From contig NZ_BDBI01000049.1 of the NCBI RefSeq assembly GCF_001612905.1, forward strand, positions 1 through 47,692: a stretch of DNA of 47,692 nucleotides, read 5' to 3'. Below are positions 31,337 to 40,450 of the stretch, one piece after another; the first letter of the stretch is position 1, and the number at the start of each line of letters is the position of its first letter. The notes under the pieces are model-generated. The model did no database searches and was not told where the DNA came from. It saw nothing but the letters and a program-made list of their open reading frames with translations. A program made the position numbers and the translations under genes. Source of the stretch: Nocardia ignorata NBRC 108230 (GTDB lineage: Bacteria > Actinomycetota > Actinomycetes > Mycobacteriales > Mycobacteriaceae).

Positions 31337-32715
31337 CACTTACCGCGTCCCGCTTGAAAACCGAAGTCCCAGTTGTAGAGTCGCGCGATCTCCATCACGC
31401 CGCCACCCGGCTGCCCGGCGGGCGGCCGGACGAAGACACCCTCGCGGCGCACCACGAGTTCACCGTTGACGTTCTCGAGCACCGCGAGCACGGCGTCGCG
31501 GGAGTTGTCGGTGCACCCGTCGAGTGTCATCTCGATCGGCGCCGAATTCACCGGGTGCAGGGTGACGGTGGCGTGGACGTTGCGAAAATCGCTTGCCCCG
31601 TCGTAGATCGAGGCGAACACGAGGATGCGGCGGAAGAACCGGGTGTAGTCGAGATTGATCGACAGGTTCTCACCGGTGATGCTCGCGCCGGTGCGGTCGT
31701 CCTGGTCGAGGTGGATGAACGGTGGTTCGTAGAGCGCGCCGAAACGCCGATCCAGCGCCCGGACGGACCCGATCGCGCCGTTGACCAATTCGAAGAAACA
31801 GCACAGGTCGAGATCGATGTTCTTGCCGCGCAGTTTGCCGAAGATGCGGCCGGTGGCGGCCATCGAGGTCCAGTTGAGATTCACCCGCATCACACCGCCA
31901 GTGGCGCCGTGCTTGGTGAGCGAGACGCTCGGGGATTCCTCGGTGAGGGAGACTTTCGCGAGGTTCACCGGAGCTTGCCCGGATGGTGTTGCAGGCGAGG
32001 GGAATTGAGCGCCCGGATGCGGTTGGTTCGGTGCGGCGAAAGGTTGTCCCGGCGGTGCATACTGCCCAGGCTGGACCGGTTGTGGTTGGCCCTGCGGCGG
32101 CGCGTAGGGCTGGGTCGGTGGCGGTGCCGGCTGCTGCGGTTGAACAGCGGGAGTCGGCCGGCTCGGGGGCGGGGTGAAGGGCTGGTCGACCGGGGCATCG
32201 TCGACGGTGATGCCGAAATCCGTTGCGAGCCCGGCCAGTCCGGTGTCGTACCCCTGGCCCACCGCGCGGAACTTCCACGCACCCTGGCGGCGGTACAACT
32301 CGCCGAGGACGAACGCGGTCTCGGTGGCGGCGCCGGTGCTGTCGAATCGGGCGACCTCCCCACCGGTCGCCGCGTCGAGCACCCGGATGCAGAGGTCGCG
32401 GAACTGGCCGAAGGTGCCGCCGTCGGCGGAGGCGGCCAGCACGATCTTCTCGATCTGCGGTTCCACCTGCGCCAACCGCACCGACAGGGTGTCGACAACC
32501 GTCGGGCCCTGGTGTTTCCCGACGTGGCGCACCGCCCCGGAGGGGTGCACCGCCTGGTTGTAGAACACGAAATCGTCGTCGGAGCGCACCTTGGTCCCGG
32601 CGAGCAGCAGGGCGGACGCATCCGCGTCGGGCACCCCCGGCCCCGCCTGCCAACTCACTTCGACCCGGACCTCGGCGGCGGGCACCACGACATTGGCGCC
32701 TTTCATCATCGACAC
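31336..32715 (-). CDS. Two-domain TerD/TerA-like stress protein with Pro/Gln linker
   Basis: A 459-residue protein. An N-terminal TerD domain (about 1-175) contains PDADASALLLAGTKVRSDDD, VFYNQAVHPSGAVRH and a calcium-site-type acidic pattern. A Pro/Gln-rich linker (about 180-255, repeats such as PPGQP and PYAPPQGQPQP) follows. The C-terminal domain resembles TerA (LDLCCFFELVNGAIGSVRAL, then PFIHLDQDDRTG). Ter proteins bind calcium, sit at the inner membrane face and are linked to tellurite, phage and envelope stress. No other ter genes are present here. It is coupled to an alpha/beta hydrolase gene, an unusual partner. The two residues after the first Met include a second Met start option. 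Confidence 0.9.
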   Translation of the reverse strand: MSMMKGANVVVPAAEVRVEVSWQAGPGVPDADASALLLAGTKVRSDDDFVFYNQAVHPSGAVRHVGKHQGPTVVDTLSVRLAQVEPQIEKIVLAASADGGTFGQFRDLCIRVLDAATGGEVARFDSTGAATETAFVLGELYRRQGAWKFRAVGQGYDTGLAGLATDFGITVDDAPVDQPFTPPPSRPTPAVQPQQPAPPPTQPYAPPQGQPQPVQPGQYAPPGQPFAAPNQPHPGAQFPSPATPSGQAPVNLAKVSLTEESPSVSLTKHGATGGVMRVNLNWTSMAATGRIFGKLRGKNIDLDLCCFFELVNGAIGSVRALDRRFGALYEPPFIHLDQDDRTGASITGENLSINLDYTRFFRRILVFASIYDGASDFRNVHATVTLHPVNSAPIEMTLDGCTDNSRDAVLAVLENVNGELVVRREGVFVRPPAGQPGGGVMEIARLYNWDFGFQAGRGK

Positions 32716-32760
32716 GCTGCCAACCTATCCCGCCCCGCCACCGGCCCACCACCGATCCGG

Positions 32761-33627
32761 CTACGGCTTGGCGAACTCGGTGATGAGCACCGGGTACTGC
32801 TCGGCCCCGTGACCGGCGGCGATCGCCCTTTCGGCCATCGCCTTCAACAGTTTCGGCAGCTCCGCGTTCACCCCGAGCGCTTCGCACTCCTCGACGAGGT
32901 GCGCCATCGACGCGGCATCGGTCGACAGGGCCGCGACCTCGGCGGGATAGGCGCCGTTGTCGACCTGTTCGGCGTATCCGGGCAGCCAGGTGGCCACGCC
33001 GGTGGCGATCTGCGCGGCGAACGGCGTGAAGGTGCGTGCGTCGACACCGGCGGTCCGCAGCATCGCGGTGCCCTGCAACCAGGCGTTGAGCACGCTCCAC
33101 ATCATGGCCAGCCCGGCGCCGTCGTAGAGGGCGGCCAGACCGTGATCGGCGCCGAGATGGGTGACGGTGCCCAGTGCCGCGAGTACCGGCGCGGCCGCGT
33201 CGAAGTCGGCCTGCGCGCCGCTGTGCAGGAGGACGGCGTCGGTGGTCCCGATCACCGGCGGAACGGCCATGATCGCGCCGTCGAGATACCGGGCGCCACG
33301 CTGCTCGGTCCAGCGGGCCGCCGCCCTGGCCTGGGCGGAGTCGCCGGAGGTGAGGTTGACGACGATGGTTCCGGCCAGGTCGGCCTGCTCGAGCACCGCG
33401 TAGACGGCCGGGTAGTCGGTCAGGCAGACCACGATCAGCCGGCCGGCGTGCACGGCGTCGGCGACGGTGTCGACGCGCCGGGCGCCGCCGGCGACCAGTT
33501 CCTCGGCGGCGGAAGGGGTGCGGTTCCAGACGGTGGTCGGGTGCCCGGCGGAGAGGAAGGCACGGGCGAGTGCCCGGCCCATCAGGCCCAGGCCGAGAAC
33601 GGTGACGGGAGTGGTTGTTTCGGTCAT
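32761..33627 (-). CDS. NAD(P)-dependent beta-hydroxyacid dehydrogenase / imine-reductase-like protein
   Basis: A 288-residue oxidoreductase. The Rossmann motif is VTVLGLGLMGRALARAF with VWNRTPSAAEEL for NADP specificity. LTSGDSAQARAAARWTEQRG follows at the domain junction. The C-terminal helical domain contains LGADHGLAALYDGAGLAMMW, where 6-phosphogluconate-dehydrogenase relatives carry a catalytic Lys; the Lys is not evident, which is a feature of the imine-reductase subgroup. The substrate is unknown. The ATG at 33625-33627 is chosen over a longer frame that overlaps the divergent MerR gene. The MerR-type operator at 33644-33659 lies just upstream. Confidence 0.88.
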   Translation of the reverse strand: MTETTTPVTVLGLGLMGRALARAFLSAGHPTTVWNRTPSAAEELVAGGARRVDTVADAVHAGRLIVVCLTDYPAVYAVLEQADLAGTIVVNLTSGDSAQARAAARWTEQRGARYLDGAIMAVPPVIGTTDAVLLHSGAQADFDAAAPVLAALGTVTHLGADHGLAALYDGAGLAMMWSVLNAWLQGTAMLRTAGVDARTFTPFAAQIATGVATWLPGYAEQVDNGAYPAEVAALSTDAASMAHLVEECEALGVNAELPKLLKAMAERAIAAGHGAEQYPVLITEFAKP

Positions 33628-33643
33628 GGCACCATCGTCAACG

Positions 33644-33659
33644 TTGATACCGGTGTGAA
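33644..33659. promoter_or_regulatory. Candidate MerR operator between divergent genes
   Basis: TTGATACCGGTGTGAA is an imperfect palindrome (6 of 8 positions symmetric) centred on CCGG. On the minus strand a TTGACC -35-like box lies directly before it, and a weak -10 follows at 19-20 bp spacing. It sits between the reductase and MerR genes. Confidence 0.5.
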
Positions 33660-33676
33660 GGTCAAGTGAGGATGTC

Positions 33677-34078
33677 GTGCGGATCGGCGAATTGAGCAGA
33701 CGAACCGGCGTGCACACGCACCAGCTGCGCTACTACGAGGCCCAGGGGCTGCTCGAGGCGAACCGCCGCTCGAACAGCTATCGCGACTACGACGAGAGCG
33801 CAGTCCTGCGGGTGACCCAGATCAGGCACCTGCTCGCCGCGGGCCTCTCCTCGGCCGACATCGCCTACCTCCTGCCGTGCGCCCACGGCGAGGTACCGGA
33901 CCTGCCGGGCTGCCCGGAATTGATCGGGGCGATGCGCTCACGACTCACGCGCATCGAGGAACAGATGGCCGCACTCGCCCGCTCCCGCGACGCCCTCACC
34001 ACCTATATCGGCGCAGCGGAAGAGATGGGCGGTGAACACTACCCGCCCTTGACGGGAACCGAGGCGCTGCGATCCTGA
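33677..34078 (+). CDS. MerR family transcriptional regulator
   Basis: A 133-residue MerR protein. The DNA-binding domain is RIGELSRRTGVHTHQLRYYEAQGLL at the very N-terminus, with RSNSYRDYDESAVLRVTQIRHL wing and helix. A short coiled coil (TRIEEQMAALARSRDALTTY) follows. Single Cys residues occur in PCAHGEV and PGCPEL. It starts at GTG 33677 with GAGGA upstream and is divergent from the NAD(P) reductase gene, its probable target. The effector is unknown. Confidence 0.92.
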   Translation: MRIGELSRRTGVHTHQLRYYEAQGLLEANRRSNSYRDYDESAVLRVTQIRHLLAAGLSSADIAYLLPCAHGEVPDLPGCPELIGAMRSRLTRIEEQMAALARSRDALTTYIGAAEEMGGEHYPPLTGTEALRS

Positions 34079-34205
34079 ACCACCCGGGTCCGGCTGCTGC
34101 GACGGCCAGCAGTTGCCGCCGTGCGACCGTCGCCGCGCGCACAGCCCCGCCCAGGGCCGGGCCAACGCGACGATCCGTCAGAGGGTTGACGCTGCCCGAA
34201 GCCGA

Positions 34206-34236
34206 CTGAGGCCGCCCGGATACCGGACGGCCTCAG
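34206..34236. terminator. Hairpin terminator after pheT
   Basis: A 9-bp outer stem (34206-34214 with 34228-34236) and a 4-bp inner stem (34216-34219 with 34223-34226) are separated by one mismatch and close a 3-base loop ATA. No T-tract follows on either strand. It lies 15 bp past the pheT stop and 128 bp past the convergent MerR gene. Confidence 0.7.
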
Positions 34237-34250
34237 CTTCAGCTGGAATC

Positions 34251-36752
34251 TCAGGCGCGCAGTTCGGCGCCGACCGCTGCCGTGGCCGAGGCGACGGCAG
34301 CATCGCGCGCCGCGCTCGCCTCGTCCTCGGTGAGGGTGCGGGCGGAAGCGCGGAAGCGCAGGGCGTAGGTGAGGGACTTGCGGCCCTCCCCTGCCTGGGC
34401 GCCCTCGTAGACGTCGAACAGGGCGATGTCTTCGAGCAGGTCACCGCCGCCGGTGCGCAGGGCGGTCTCCACCTGGGCTGCGGGGACGGCCTTCTCGACG
34501 CTGATCGACACGTCTTGCAGCACGGCGGGGAACGCCGAAACCGTGGGAGCGGGACGGGATTCGGCCAGCGGAAGCGCGTCGAGGTCGAGTTCCAGCGCGC
34601 AGGTGCGCGGGGGAAGACCGGCGCGTTCCAGCACGGCGGGGTGCAGTTCGCCCGCGTGACCGACGACCACGCCGTCGACCAGCAGTTCGGCGCAGCGGCC
34701 GGGATGCCACGGCAGGTAGGCCGCGGCGCGGCGCTCGATCACCACACCTGCGGCGTCGGCTACCTCGTCGACCAGTGCGAACGCGTCGGCGGCCTCGGCC
34801 GGACGACCCGGACCCCAGGGTCCGCGCGGGTCACGCTTGCCGCTGAGCACAGCCGCCACGTGCACGGGCTGGGCGGGCAGCGAGGCGTTCAGCTCGGCGA
34901 TCTGCTCATCGGTGGGCCGACGATCGACCGGCAGCGCCTCGACCGCACGGGTCTGCTCGCCCGGCTGGACCACCTGGGCAATGCCGTAGATCGTGAGGTC
35001 ACGGGCGCCGCGAGAAATGTTGCGGGCGGCCACTTCCAGCAGACCGGGCAGCAGCGTTGTCGCCAGTTCCGGACGCTCGGCGTCGAGGGGATTCAGCACG
35101 CGCGTGGTGTTGCGGCGCGGATCGTCGGCATCCAGCCCCCACACGTCGAAGACGCCACCCGGCAGGAACACCGGCGCGGGCACTTCGACGGCACCTGCGA
35201 ACGCCAGCGCCCGGCTCACCGCACGACGACGCTTCTGCTGCGCGGTCAGACCGCGACCGGCGGGCGCCGACGGCAGCACCGACGGAATCTGCTCCAGCCC
35301 CTCCAGCCGCAGCACCTCTTCGACCAGGTCGGCGGGCTGGGACAGATCGGGACGCCAGCTCGGCGGAGTCACCAGCAGCTGGGTTTTGCCCGCGTCGTTG
35401 ACCTCGATATCGACGTGTGCGCCGATCTGGGCCAGCCTACGCACGGCGGTGCCCGCCGGGTAGGTGACGCCCGCGACGCGGTCGGGCAGGTCGATGTCCA
35501 TCGCGATCGGCGCCGCCGCTTCCAGCGGCACCCGGATGTCGGTGAGCGTGGATTCGATGGTGCCACCGGTGATTTCGGCGAGCAGGGTGGCGGCGCGATC
35601 GAGGGCGACGATATTGATCTCGGGATCGACGACCCGCTCGTAGCGCTTGGCTGCCTCCGAGGACAGCTTGTGCCTGCGCGAGGTCCGGTAGACGCGCAAC
35701 GGGTTCCAGGTGGCGGCCTCGAGAATCACGTCGGTGGTGTCGGCGCCGACCTCGGTGCTCGCCCCACCCATCACACCGGCCAGCGAGATGACACCGGAAT
35801 CGTCGGCGATCACCACGTCCTCGGCGTCGAGGGTGCGCTCGGTGTCGTCGAGGGTGCGCAGGGTCTCGCCCTTGTGCGCGGAGCGAACGACCAAGCCGCC
35901 GTTGAGTTTCGCGGCATCGAAGGCATGCAGCGGCTGCCCCAGTTCGAGCATCACGTAGTTGGTGACGTCGACCGCCGGGGAGATCGGACGCATGCCCGCC
36001 AGCATCAGCCTGCGCTGCAACCACAGCGGGCTCACCGCGTTCGGGTTCACCCCGGTAACGCGCCGGGCGCCGAAGCGGGTGCACTCGGAGTCGGCTTCCA
36101 GCCGCACCGACCAGGCCTCGGCCTCGCCGTCGGGCAGCGTACGCACGGCGGGGTCGGCGTATTCGAGATCGAAACCGCAGGCCAGCTCGCGGGCCAGACC
36201 GCGCACCGAGAAGCAGTAACCGCGGTCCGGGGTGATGTTGAGTTCGATGATCGTGTCGTCGGTGCCGAGCAGCACGTTGGCGTCGTCACCGGGCTGCGCC
36301 GAACCCGGCTCGAGCACCAGGATGCCGTCGTGATCCTTGCCGATGCCGAGTTCGGCGACCGAACAGATCATGCCGTTGGAGGTGTGGCCGTAGGTCTTGC
36401 GGGAGGAGATCTTGAACCCACCGGGCAGCTCACCACCCGGCAGCACGACGACGACGAGATCGCCGACCGCGAAATTGCGGGCGCCACAGACGATTTCCTG
36501 CAACTCCGGGTTGCCGACATCGACCTTGCAGAAGCGGATCGGCTTCTTGAACTCGGTGAGTTCGGTGATCTCGGCGACGCGGCCGACGACCAGCGGCTTG
36601 TCGATGTCACCGCCGATCGGGGTGAGCTTGTCGACCTCTTCGACCTCGAGGCCGACCCGGACGAAGCCCGCGTCGAGTTCCTCGGCCGACACCGACCACT
36701 CGGGGGTGGTGCGCTGCAGGATCTCGGTCAGCCAGGACTGTGCTACTCGCAC
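34251..36752 (-). CDS. pheT: Phenylalanyl-tRNA synthetase beta subunit
   Basis: An 833-residue beta chain of the (alpha-beta)2 enzyme that charges tRNA-Phe in the cytoplasm. The N-terminal segment RVAQSWLTEIL leads to the EMAP-type tRNA-binding OB fold at about 45-155 (KPLVVGRVAEI through GKDHDGILVL). The B3/B4 editing domain, the B5 domain (RVAGVTYPAGTAVRRLAQIG) and the C-terminal anticodon-binding FDX-ACB domain (SAFPAVLQDVSI, through KSLTYALRFRA) follow in order. Length is normal. It is 15 bp downstream of pheS on the same strand and ends at a hairpin terminator. Confidence 0.97.
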   Translation of the reverse strand: MRVAQSWLTEILQRTTPEWSVSAEELDAGFVRVGLEVEEVDKLTPIGGDIDKPLVVGRVAEITELTEFKKPIRFCKVDVGNPELQEIVCGARNFAVGDLVVVVLPGGELPGGFKISSRKTYGHTSNGMICSVAELGIGKDHDGILVLEPGSAQPGDDANVLLGTDDTIIELNITPDRGYCFSVRGLARELACGFDLEYADPAVRTLPDGEAEAWSVRLEADSECTRFGARRVTGVNPNAVSPLWLQRRLMLAGMRPISPAVDVTNYVMLELGQPLHAFDAAKLNGGLVVRSAHKGETLRTLDDTERTLDAEDVVIADDSGVISLAGVMGGASTEVGADTTDVILEAATWNPLRVYRTSRRHKLSSEAAKRYERVVDPEINIVALDRAATLLAEITGGTIESTLTDIRVPLEAAAPIAMDIDLPDRVAGVTYPAGTAVRRLAQIGAHVDIEVNDAGKTQLLVTPPSWRPDLSQPADLVEEVLRLEGLEQIPSVLPSAPAGRGLTAQQKRRRAVSRALAFAGAVEVPAPVFLPGGVFDVWGLDADDPRRNTTRVLNPLDAERPELATTLLPGLLEVAARNISRGARDLTIYGIAQVVQPGEQTRAVEALPVDRRPTDEQIAELNASLPAQPVHVAAVLSGKRDPRGPWGPGRPAEAADAFALVDEVADAAGVVIERRAAAYLPWHPGRCAELLVDGVVVGHAGELHPAVLERAGLPPRTCALELDLDALPLAESRPAPTVSAFPAVLQDVSISVEKAVPAAQVETALRTGGGDLLEDIALFDVYEGAQAGEGRKSLTYALRFRASARTLTEDEASAARDAAVASATAAVGAELRA

Positions 36753-36767
36753 GTTTTCGCTCTCTCT

Positions 36768-37844
36768 CTACGACCGGATACCGAAGGGCAGGGTGAACCG
36801 AACGTCACCCTCGACGATGTCGCGCATGTCGGGAATCCCGTTGCGGAACTGCAGGGTTCGCTCCATGCCCATGCCGAACGCGAATCCGGAATACACCTCG
36901 GGATCGATGCCGCTGGCGATGAGGACCTTCGGGTTGACCATGCCGCAGCCGCCCCACTCGACCCAGCCCGCGCCGCCCTTCTTGTCCGGGAACCACACGT
37001 CGACCTCGGCCGAGGGCTCGGTGAAGGGGAAGTAGTTGGGGCGCATGCGGGTTCGGGTGTCGGGACCGAACAGGGCGCGCGCGAAGGCGTCGAGCGTGCC
37101 GCGCAGGTGGGCCATGGTCAGGCCCTTGTCGATGGCCAGACCCTCCACCTGGGAGAACACCGGGGTGTGGGTGGCGTCGAGTTCGTCGGTGCGGAAGGTG
37201 CGACCGGGGCACACGACGTAGATCGGCAGCTCACGTTCCAGCATCGAACGCACCTGCACCGGGGAGGTATGGGTGCGCAGCACCTGGCGCGACCCCTCGG
37301 GGGCGATGTGGAAGGTGTCCTGCATCGTGCGCGCCGGGTGGTCGGGCAGGAAGTTCAGCGCGTCGAAGTTGAAATGCTCGGTCTCGACCTCGGGACCCTC
37401 GGCGACCTCCCAGCCCATGCCGACGAACACGTCGGCGATCTGCTCGGAGATGACCGTGATGGGATGCCGGGCACCGGCCGGACGGCGACGAGCGGGCAGG
37501 GTGACGTCGATCTTCTCGGCCACCAGCACGGCCTGATCACGCTCTTCCAGCAGCGCCGCGCGGCGCGCCTCGAAGGCGTCGGAGACCCGCTTGCGCGCGA
37601 TATTGACCCGCTTGCCCGCGTCGGCCTTCTCTTCCTTGGGCAGACGACCCAGCTCACGCTGCGCCAGCGCGATCGGCGACTTACCGCCGATGTAGTCGGT
37701 CTTGGCGACCGCGAGCGCGTCCAGATCGGCCGCCGCGGCGAACGCCTTCTCGGCCTCCGCCGCCGCTGCCGCGAGTGCCTCCTCGGTCAGTTCGGCGCCC
37801 AACGGGCCTGCGCCCTGCTCGACTCCACTGTTGTCGTCGGCCAC
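36768..37844 (-). CDS. pheS: Phenylalanyl-tRNA synthetase alpha subunit
   Basis: A 358-residue class II alpha subunit. The N-terminal coiled coil (about 15-105, Ala/Glu-rich) binds tRNA. Catalytic motifs follow: HPITVISEQIADVFVGMGWE (motif 1 region), FDALNFLPDHPARTMQDTFH, the Phe-binding VFSQVEGLAID, and motif 3 GFAFGMGMERTLQFRNGIPD. The product joins PheT. I placed the start at GTG 37844 (VADDNSGVEQGAG) with GGGGAG 12-18 bases upstream; a GTG at 37877 would add 11 residues. The true start is uncertain. Confidence 0.96.
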   Translation of the reverse strand: MADDNSGVEQGAGPLGAELTEEALAAAAAEAEKAFAAAADLDALAVAKTDYIGGKSPIALAQRELGRLPKEEKADAGKRVNIARKRVSDAFEARRAALLEERDQAVLVAEKIDVTLPARRRPAGARHPITVISEQIADVFVGMGWEVAEGPEVETEHFNFDALNFLPDHPARTMQDTFHIAPEGSRQVLRTHTSPVQVRSMLERELPIYVVCPGRTFRTDELDATHTPVFSQVEGLAIDKGLTMAHLRGTLDAFARALFGPDTRTRMRPNYFPFTEPSAEVDVWFPDKKGGAGWVEWGGCGMVNPKVLIASGIDPEVYSGFAFGMGMERTLQFRNGIPDMRDIVEGDVRFTLPFGIRS

Positions 37845-38371
37845 GATTGTTCGACTCTCCCCTGGGGATCGGTTCACGGGTGCGTCATTGCCTACCCGTA
37901 TCGGTGCTGCATAAATCCTATGGGATGGGGTTCGCTCGGTTCATCCGGATTACCGGGGGACACTTCCGGACCCCACACAAGGTCGCCACCAGGACCGACA
38001 AGTCCAGGTCAGACCGGTTTTCGGAGGGTTCTCACCAAGATCGACACCGAACCGCGATCCGAGGGAACCGAATCGTCCCCGGTTCCGTCCAACCGTTCAA
38101 ACACATCCGCCGTGTTCGACGCGAGACAGGACGAATCGATGCCTGAACAGACCCGCGATTCCACCCCACCCCAGGGTCGGCGCACGCGACGCACCACGCC
38201 TGGCAGCGGCCTGGCACTGTGCGGCCTCGGCATCCGCCCCACCCGCCCCCGCCCTTTCCCGCGTGCGGGCGGACTGTGCCCCGAGGTCCACCCACAAACC
38301 CCACCCGACCAGGATTGAGCACTCACCAGCCCATCGCTCCTTCACTGCGATCGATGGTGCGCGCTGCGGCT
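37845..38371. other. Long intergenic region upstream of pheS
   Basis: About 525 bp with no convincing gene. On the minus strand TAGGAT (37915-37920), with TGAACC 17 bp upstream, is a weak promoter candidate for pheST. I looked for a phenylalanine-rich leader peptide or T-box and found none; the only short minus-strand ORFs after the candidate start site (such as a four-codon frame) lack Phe codons. A plus-strand 59-codon frame at 38139-38318 is Pro/Arg-rich and unconvincing. Confidence 0.4.
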
Positions 38372-38941
38372 CTATCCGTAGAGCGGCAGGCAGGCGGTGT
38401 CGACGGCTGTCGACAGCGGCTCGGGGAGGACGAGGGGGTCACCGAACGTCCCCTCGACCGGATCGGGGTACACACCGGCGTCAGGATTGCGGTAGAGCGC
38501 CCAACGGCCGAACCGCGGGTCGACGACCAGGAGAGTGCGTACCCCTGCCGCGCCGTACCAGCCGTTCTTGCCGGTGATCTGGTGCGCTTTCTCCGACTTC
38601 GAGATCACCTCGACGGCGAGTTCCACGTTGGCAGGATCGGCGAGCCATTCGTCATCGGTGTCCCAGGAATCGGGCAGAACGACGAGGTCCGGTGTGCAGT
38701 AGTCGTCTGTATCGCTTGGCATCGCGATCGATGTCACCTCGTAGGCGGCGAGCCCTTCGGGCATGACCGATTCGAGCTGGTGACGCAGTCGACGGATCGT
38801 GCCCGCGTGTTTTCCACGCGGGGTCGGTGACATCACGAGCGCCCCTCCCAGGATCTCGACCTGCAGGCCTGTTGCGCGCTCGATCTCCTCGGCGACTTCG
38901 CGCAGGTTGCCGGGTCGGGGATGCATCGACGGGACGGTCAT
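38372..38941 (-). CDS. Uma2 family (DUF820) putative endonuclease
   Basis: A 189-residue PD-(D/E)XK-fold protein. Family marks are LQVEILGGALVMSPTPRGKHA near the N-terminus, the metal-binding CTPDLVVLPDSWD, then VELAVEVISKSEKAHQITGK and WYGAAGVRTLLVVDP. Uma2 proteins are abundant in cyanobacteria and some actinobacteria; they look like restriction-type nucleases but their role is unknown, and mobile-element links are suspected. It lies alone between pheS and the MFS gene. Confidence 0.9.
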   Translation of the reverse strand: MTVPSMHPRPGNLREVAEEIERATGLQVEILGGALVMSPTPRGKHAGTIRRLRHQLESVMPEGLAAYEVTSIAMPSDTDDYCTPDLVVLPDSWDTDDEWLADPANVELAVEVISKSEKAHQITGKNGWYGAAGVRTLLVVDPRFGRWALYRNPDAGVYPDPVEGTFGDPLVLPEPLSTAVDTACLPLYG

Positions 38942-38998
38942 GCGGTCGCTCCATTCGTGCGGACTGCCGACTCAACCATAACCCCCACCAGCGCCAGG

Positions 38999-40432
38999 TC
39001 AGGCAGTAGTTCTGGTGTGCCGGGGCAGGAAGGCGGCGATGATCGCGGCGGCGGCGACCAGGGCGGCGCCTACCCAGACCGCGGGTATCAGGCCGTCGAC
39101 GTAGGACTGGGGGTCGGTGTAGGAGCCGGCGGTGGCGAAGACCGAGGCGAGGACCGCGATGCCCATGGCGACGCCGACCTCGCGGACGGTGCTGTTGATG
39201 CCCGAGGCCATGCCCTGGTCGGCGGGGGACGCGCTGGCCATGACGATGGTGGACGACGGGGCGAAGGTCAGGCCCATGCCGATGCCGCCGAGGACGAAGG
39301 GCGCGACGAAGGAGATGTAGGGGACGTCCGTGCTCGTGATCAGCGCCATCCAGGCCAGGGACACGGCCAGGCACACCTGGCCGGTGGCGATGAGGACGCG
39401 GGGGCCGACCCGGTCGACGACGAGTCCGGCCAGCGGGGCGACGACCATCGGAACCATCGTCCACGGCATCGTGCGGATACCGGATTCCAGCGGCGAATAC
39501 CCCTGCACCACCTGGAAGAACTGCGCGAGCAGGAAGATGGCACCGAACACACCGGCGGAGAATCCGAACGACACGAGGTAGCTCAGGCTCAGGCCCCGGT
39601 TGGCGAACATGCGCAGCGGCAGCATCGGTTCGGCGGTGCGGTGCTCCCAGGCGACGAACGCGACCAGCAGGGCGATACCACCGACCAGGGCGGTGAGCAC
39701 CTGCGAAGCGGTCCAGCCGTCCTCGGCGCCGTGGATCACGCCCCACACCAGCGCGAGCACGCCGACGGCGGACAGGACGAGACCGAGCAGGTCGAGTTTG
39801 CGTGCGGCACCGCGCGATTCGCTCAGCATGCGGGCGGCGAAGGGCAGCGCGAGCAGGCCGACGGGAACGTTGAGCCAGAAGATCCACTGCCAGTTCAGCC
39901 CCTCGACGACGGCACCGCCGACCACCGGCCCGACCGCGACTCCGAGCCCCGCCAGGCCGCCCCAGATCCCGATCGCGGCGCTGCGCATCCGCTCGGGCAC
40001 GGCCGCGGCGAGCAGTGTCAGCGACAACGGCATCACCGCGGCGCCACCGGCGCCCTGAATCGCACGGGCGAGAATGAGCATCCACGGCTCGGTGGCCAGC
40101 GCGCAGGCCGCCGACGCGACGACGAACACCGCGATTCCCGCCAGGAACATCCGGCGCCGGCCGATGCGATCGCCGAGCGCCGAGGCGGTGAGCAGCAGCG
40201 CCGCGAACGACAGCGTGTAGGCGTTGACGAACCATTGCAGGTCTGAAAGTGATGCTCCCAGTTCGGTCTTGATCACCGGCAGGGCGTTGGTCACCACGAG
40301 GTTGTCCAACGTGACCATGAACATCGGGATACCGACGGCGGCGACGACCGCACCGAGCGGCTTGTCCTTCGCGCCGCCGGGTGACGGCGCGTCGGCGCGA
40401 ACGGCATCGCCGGGATCGAGTGTCTGAGTCAT
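38999..40432 (-). CDS. MFS drug efflux transporter, DHA2 (14-helix) family
   Basis: A 477-residue exporter. The first helix carries the DHA2 motif PMFMVTLDNLVVTNALPVIK. The loop 2-3 motif A is LGDRIGRRRMFLAG and the motif C region is GGLAGLGVAVGPVVGGAVVE. Fourteen helices are expected, with the last ending LPRHTRTTA. Relatives export drugs, dyes and antibiotics by proton antiport. The ATG is at 40430-40432; the frame runs upstream to 40744 but overlaps the divergent TetR gene. A TetR gene lies across a repeat-rich 101-bp gap, the classic efflux pump and repressor arrangement. Confidence 0.94.
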   Translation of the reverse strand: MTQTLDPGDAVRADAPSPGGAKDKPLGAVVAAVGIPMFMVTLDNLVVTNALPVIKTELGASLSDLQWFVNAYTLSFAALLLTASALGDRIGRRRMFLAGIAVFVVASAACALATEPWMLILARAIQGAGGAAVMPLSLTLLAAAVPERMRSAAIGIWGGLAGLGVAVGPVVGGAVVEGLNWQWIFWLNVPVGLLALPFAARMLSESRGAARKLDLLGLVLSAVGVLALVWGVIHGAEDGWTASQVLTALVGGIALLVAFVAWEHRTAEPMLPLRMFANRGLSLSYLVSFGFSAGVFGAIFLLAQFFQVVQGYSPLESGIRTMPWTMVPMVVAPLAGLVVDRVGPRVLIATGQVCLAVSLAWMALITSTDVPYISFVAPFVLGGIGMGLTFAPSSTIVMASASPADQGMASGINSTVREVGVAMGIAVLASVFATAGSYTDPQSYVDGLIPAVWVGAALVAAAAIIAAFLPRHTRTTA

Positions 40433-40450
40433 GATCCACCCTTGTTGTAA

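Noticed and set aside
31354..33669. 771-codon plus-strand open frame
   Set aside because: It is antisense to the TerD-like and reductase genes, with no recognisable domain.
37845..37960. Phenylalanine attenuator or T-box upstream of pheST
   Set aside because: No Phe-rich leader ORF, no T-box specifier or antiterminator bulge and no terminator hairpin was found.
34113..38318. 1401-codon plus-strand open frame
   Set aside because: It lies opposite pheT and pheS. Its composition (Gly, Arg, His, Asp-rich) is that of an antisense shadow and no motif is present.
38139..38318. 59-codon plus-strand frame upstream of pheS
   Set aside because: It is rich in Pro, Arg and Thr, has no ribosome-binding site and no similarity I know; low-complexity GC sequence explains it.
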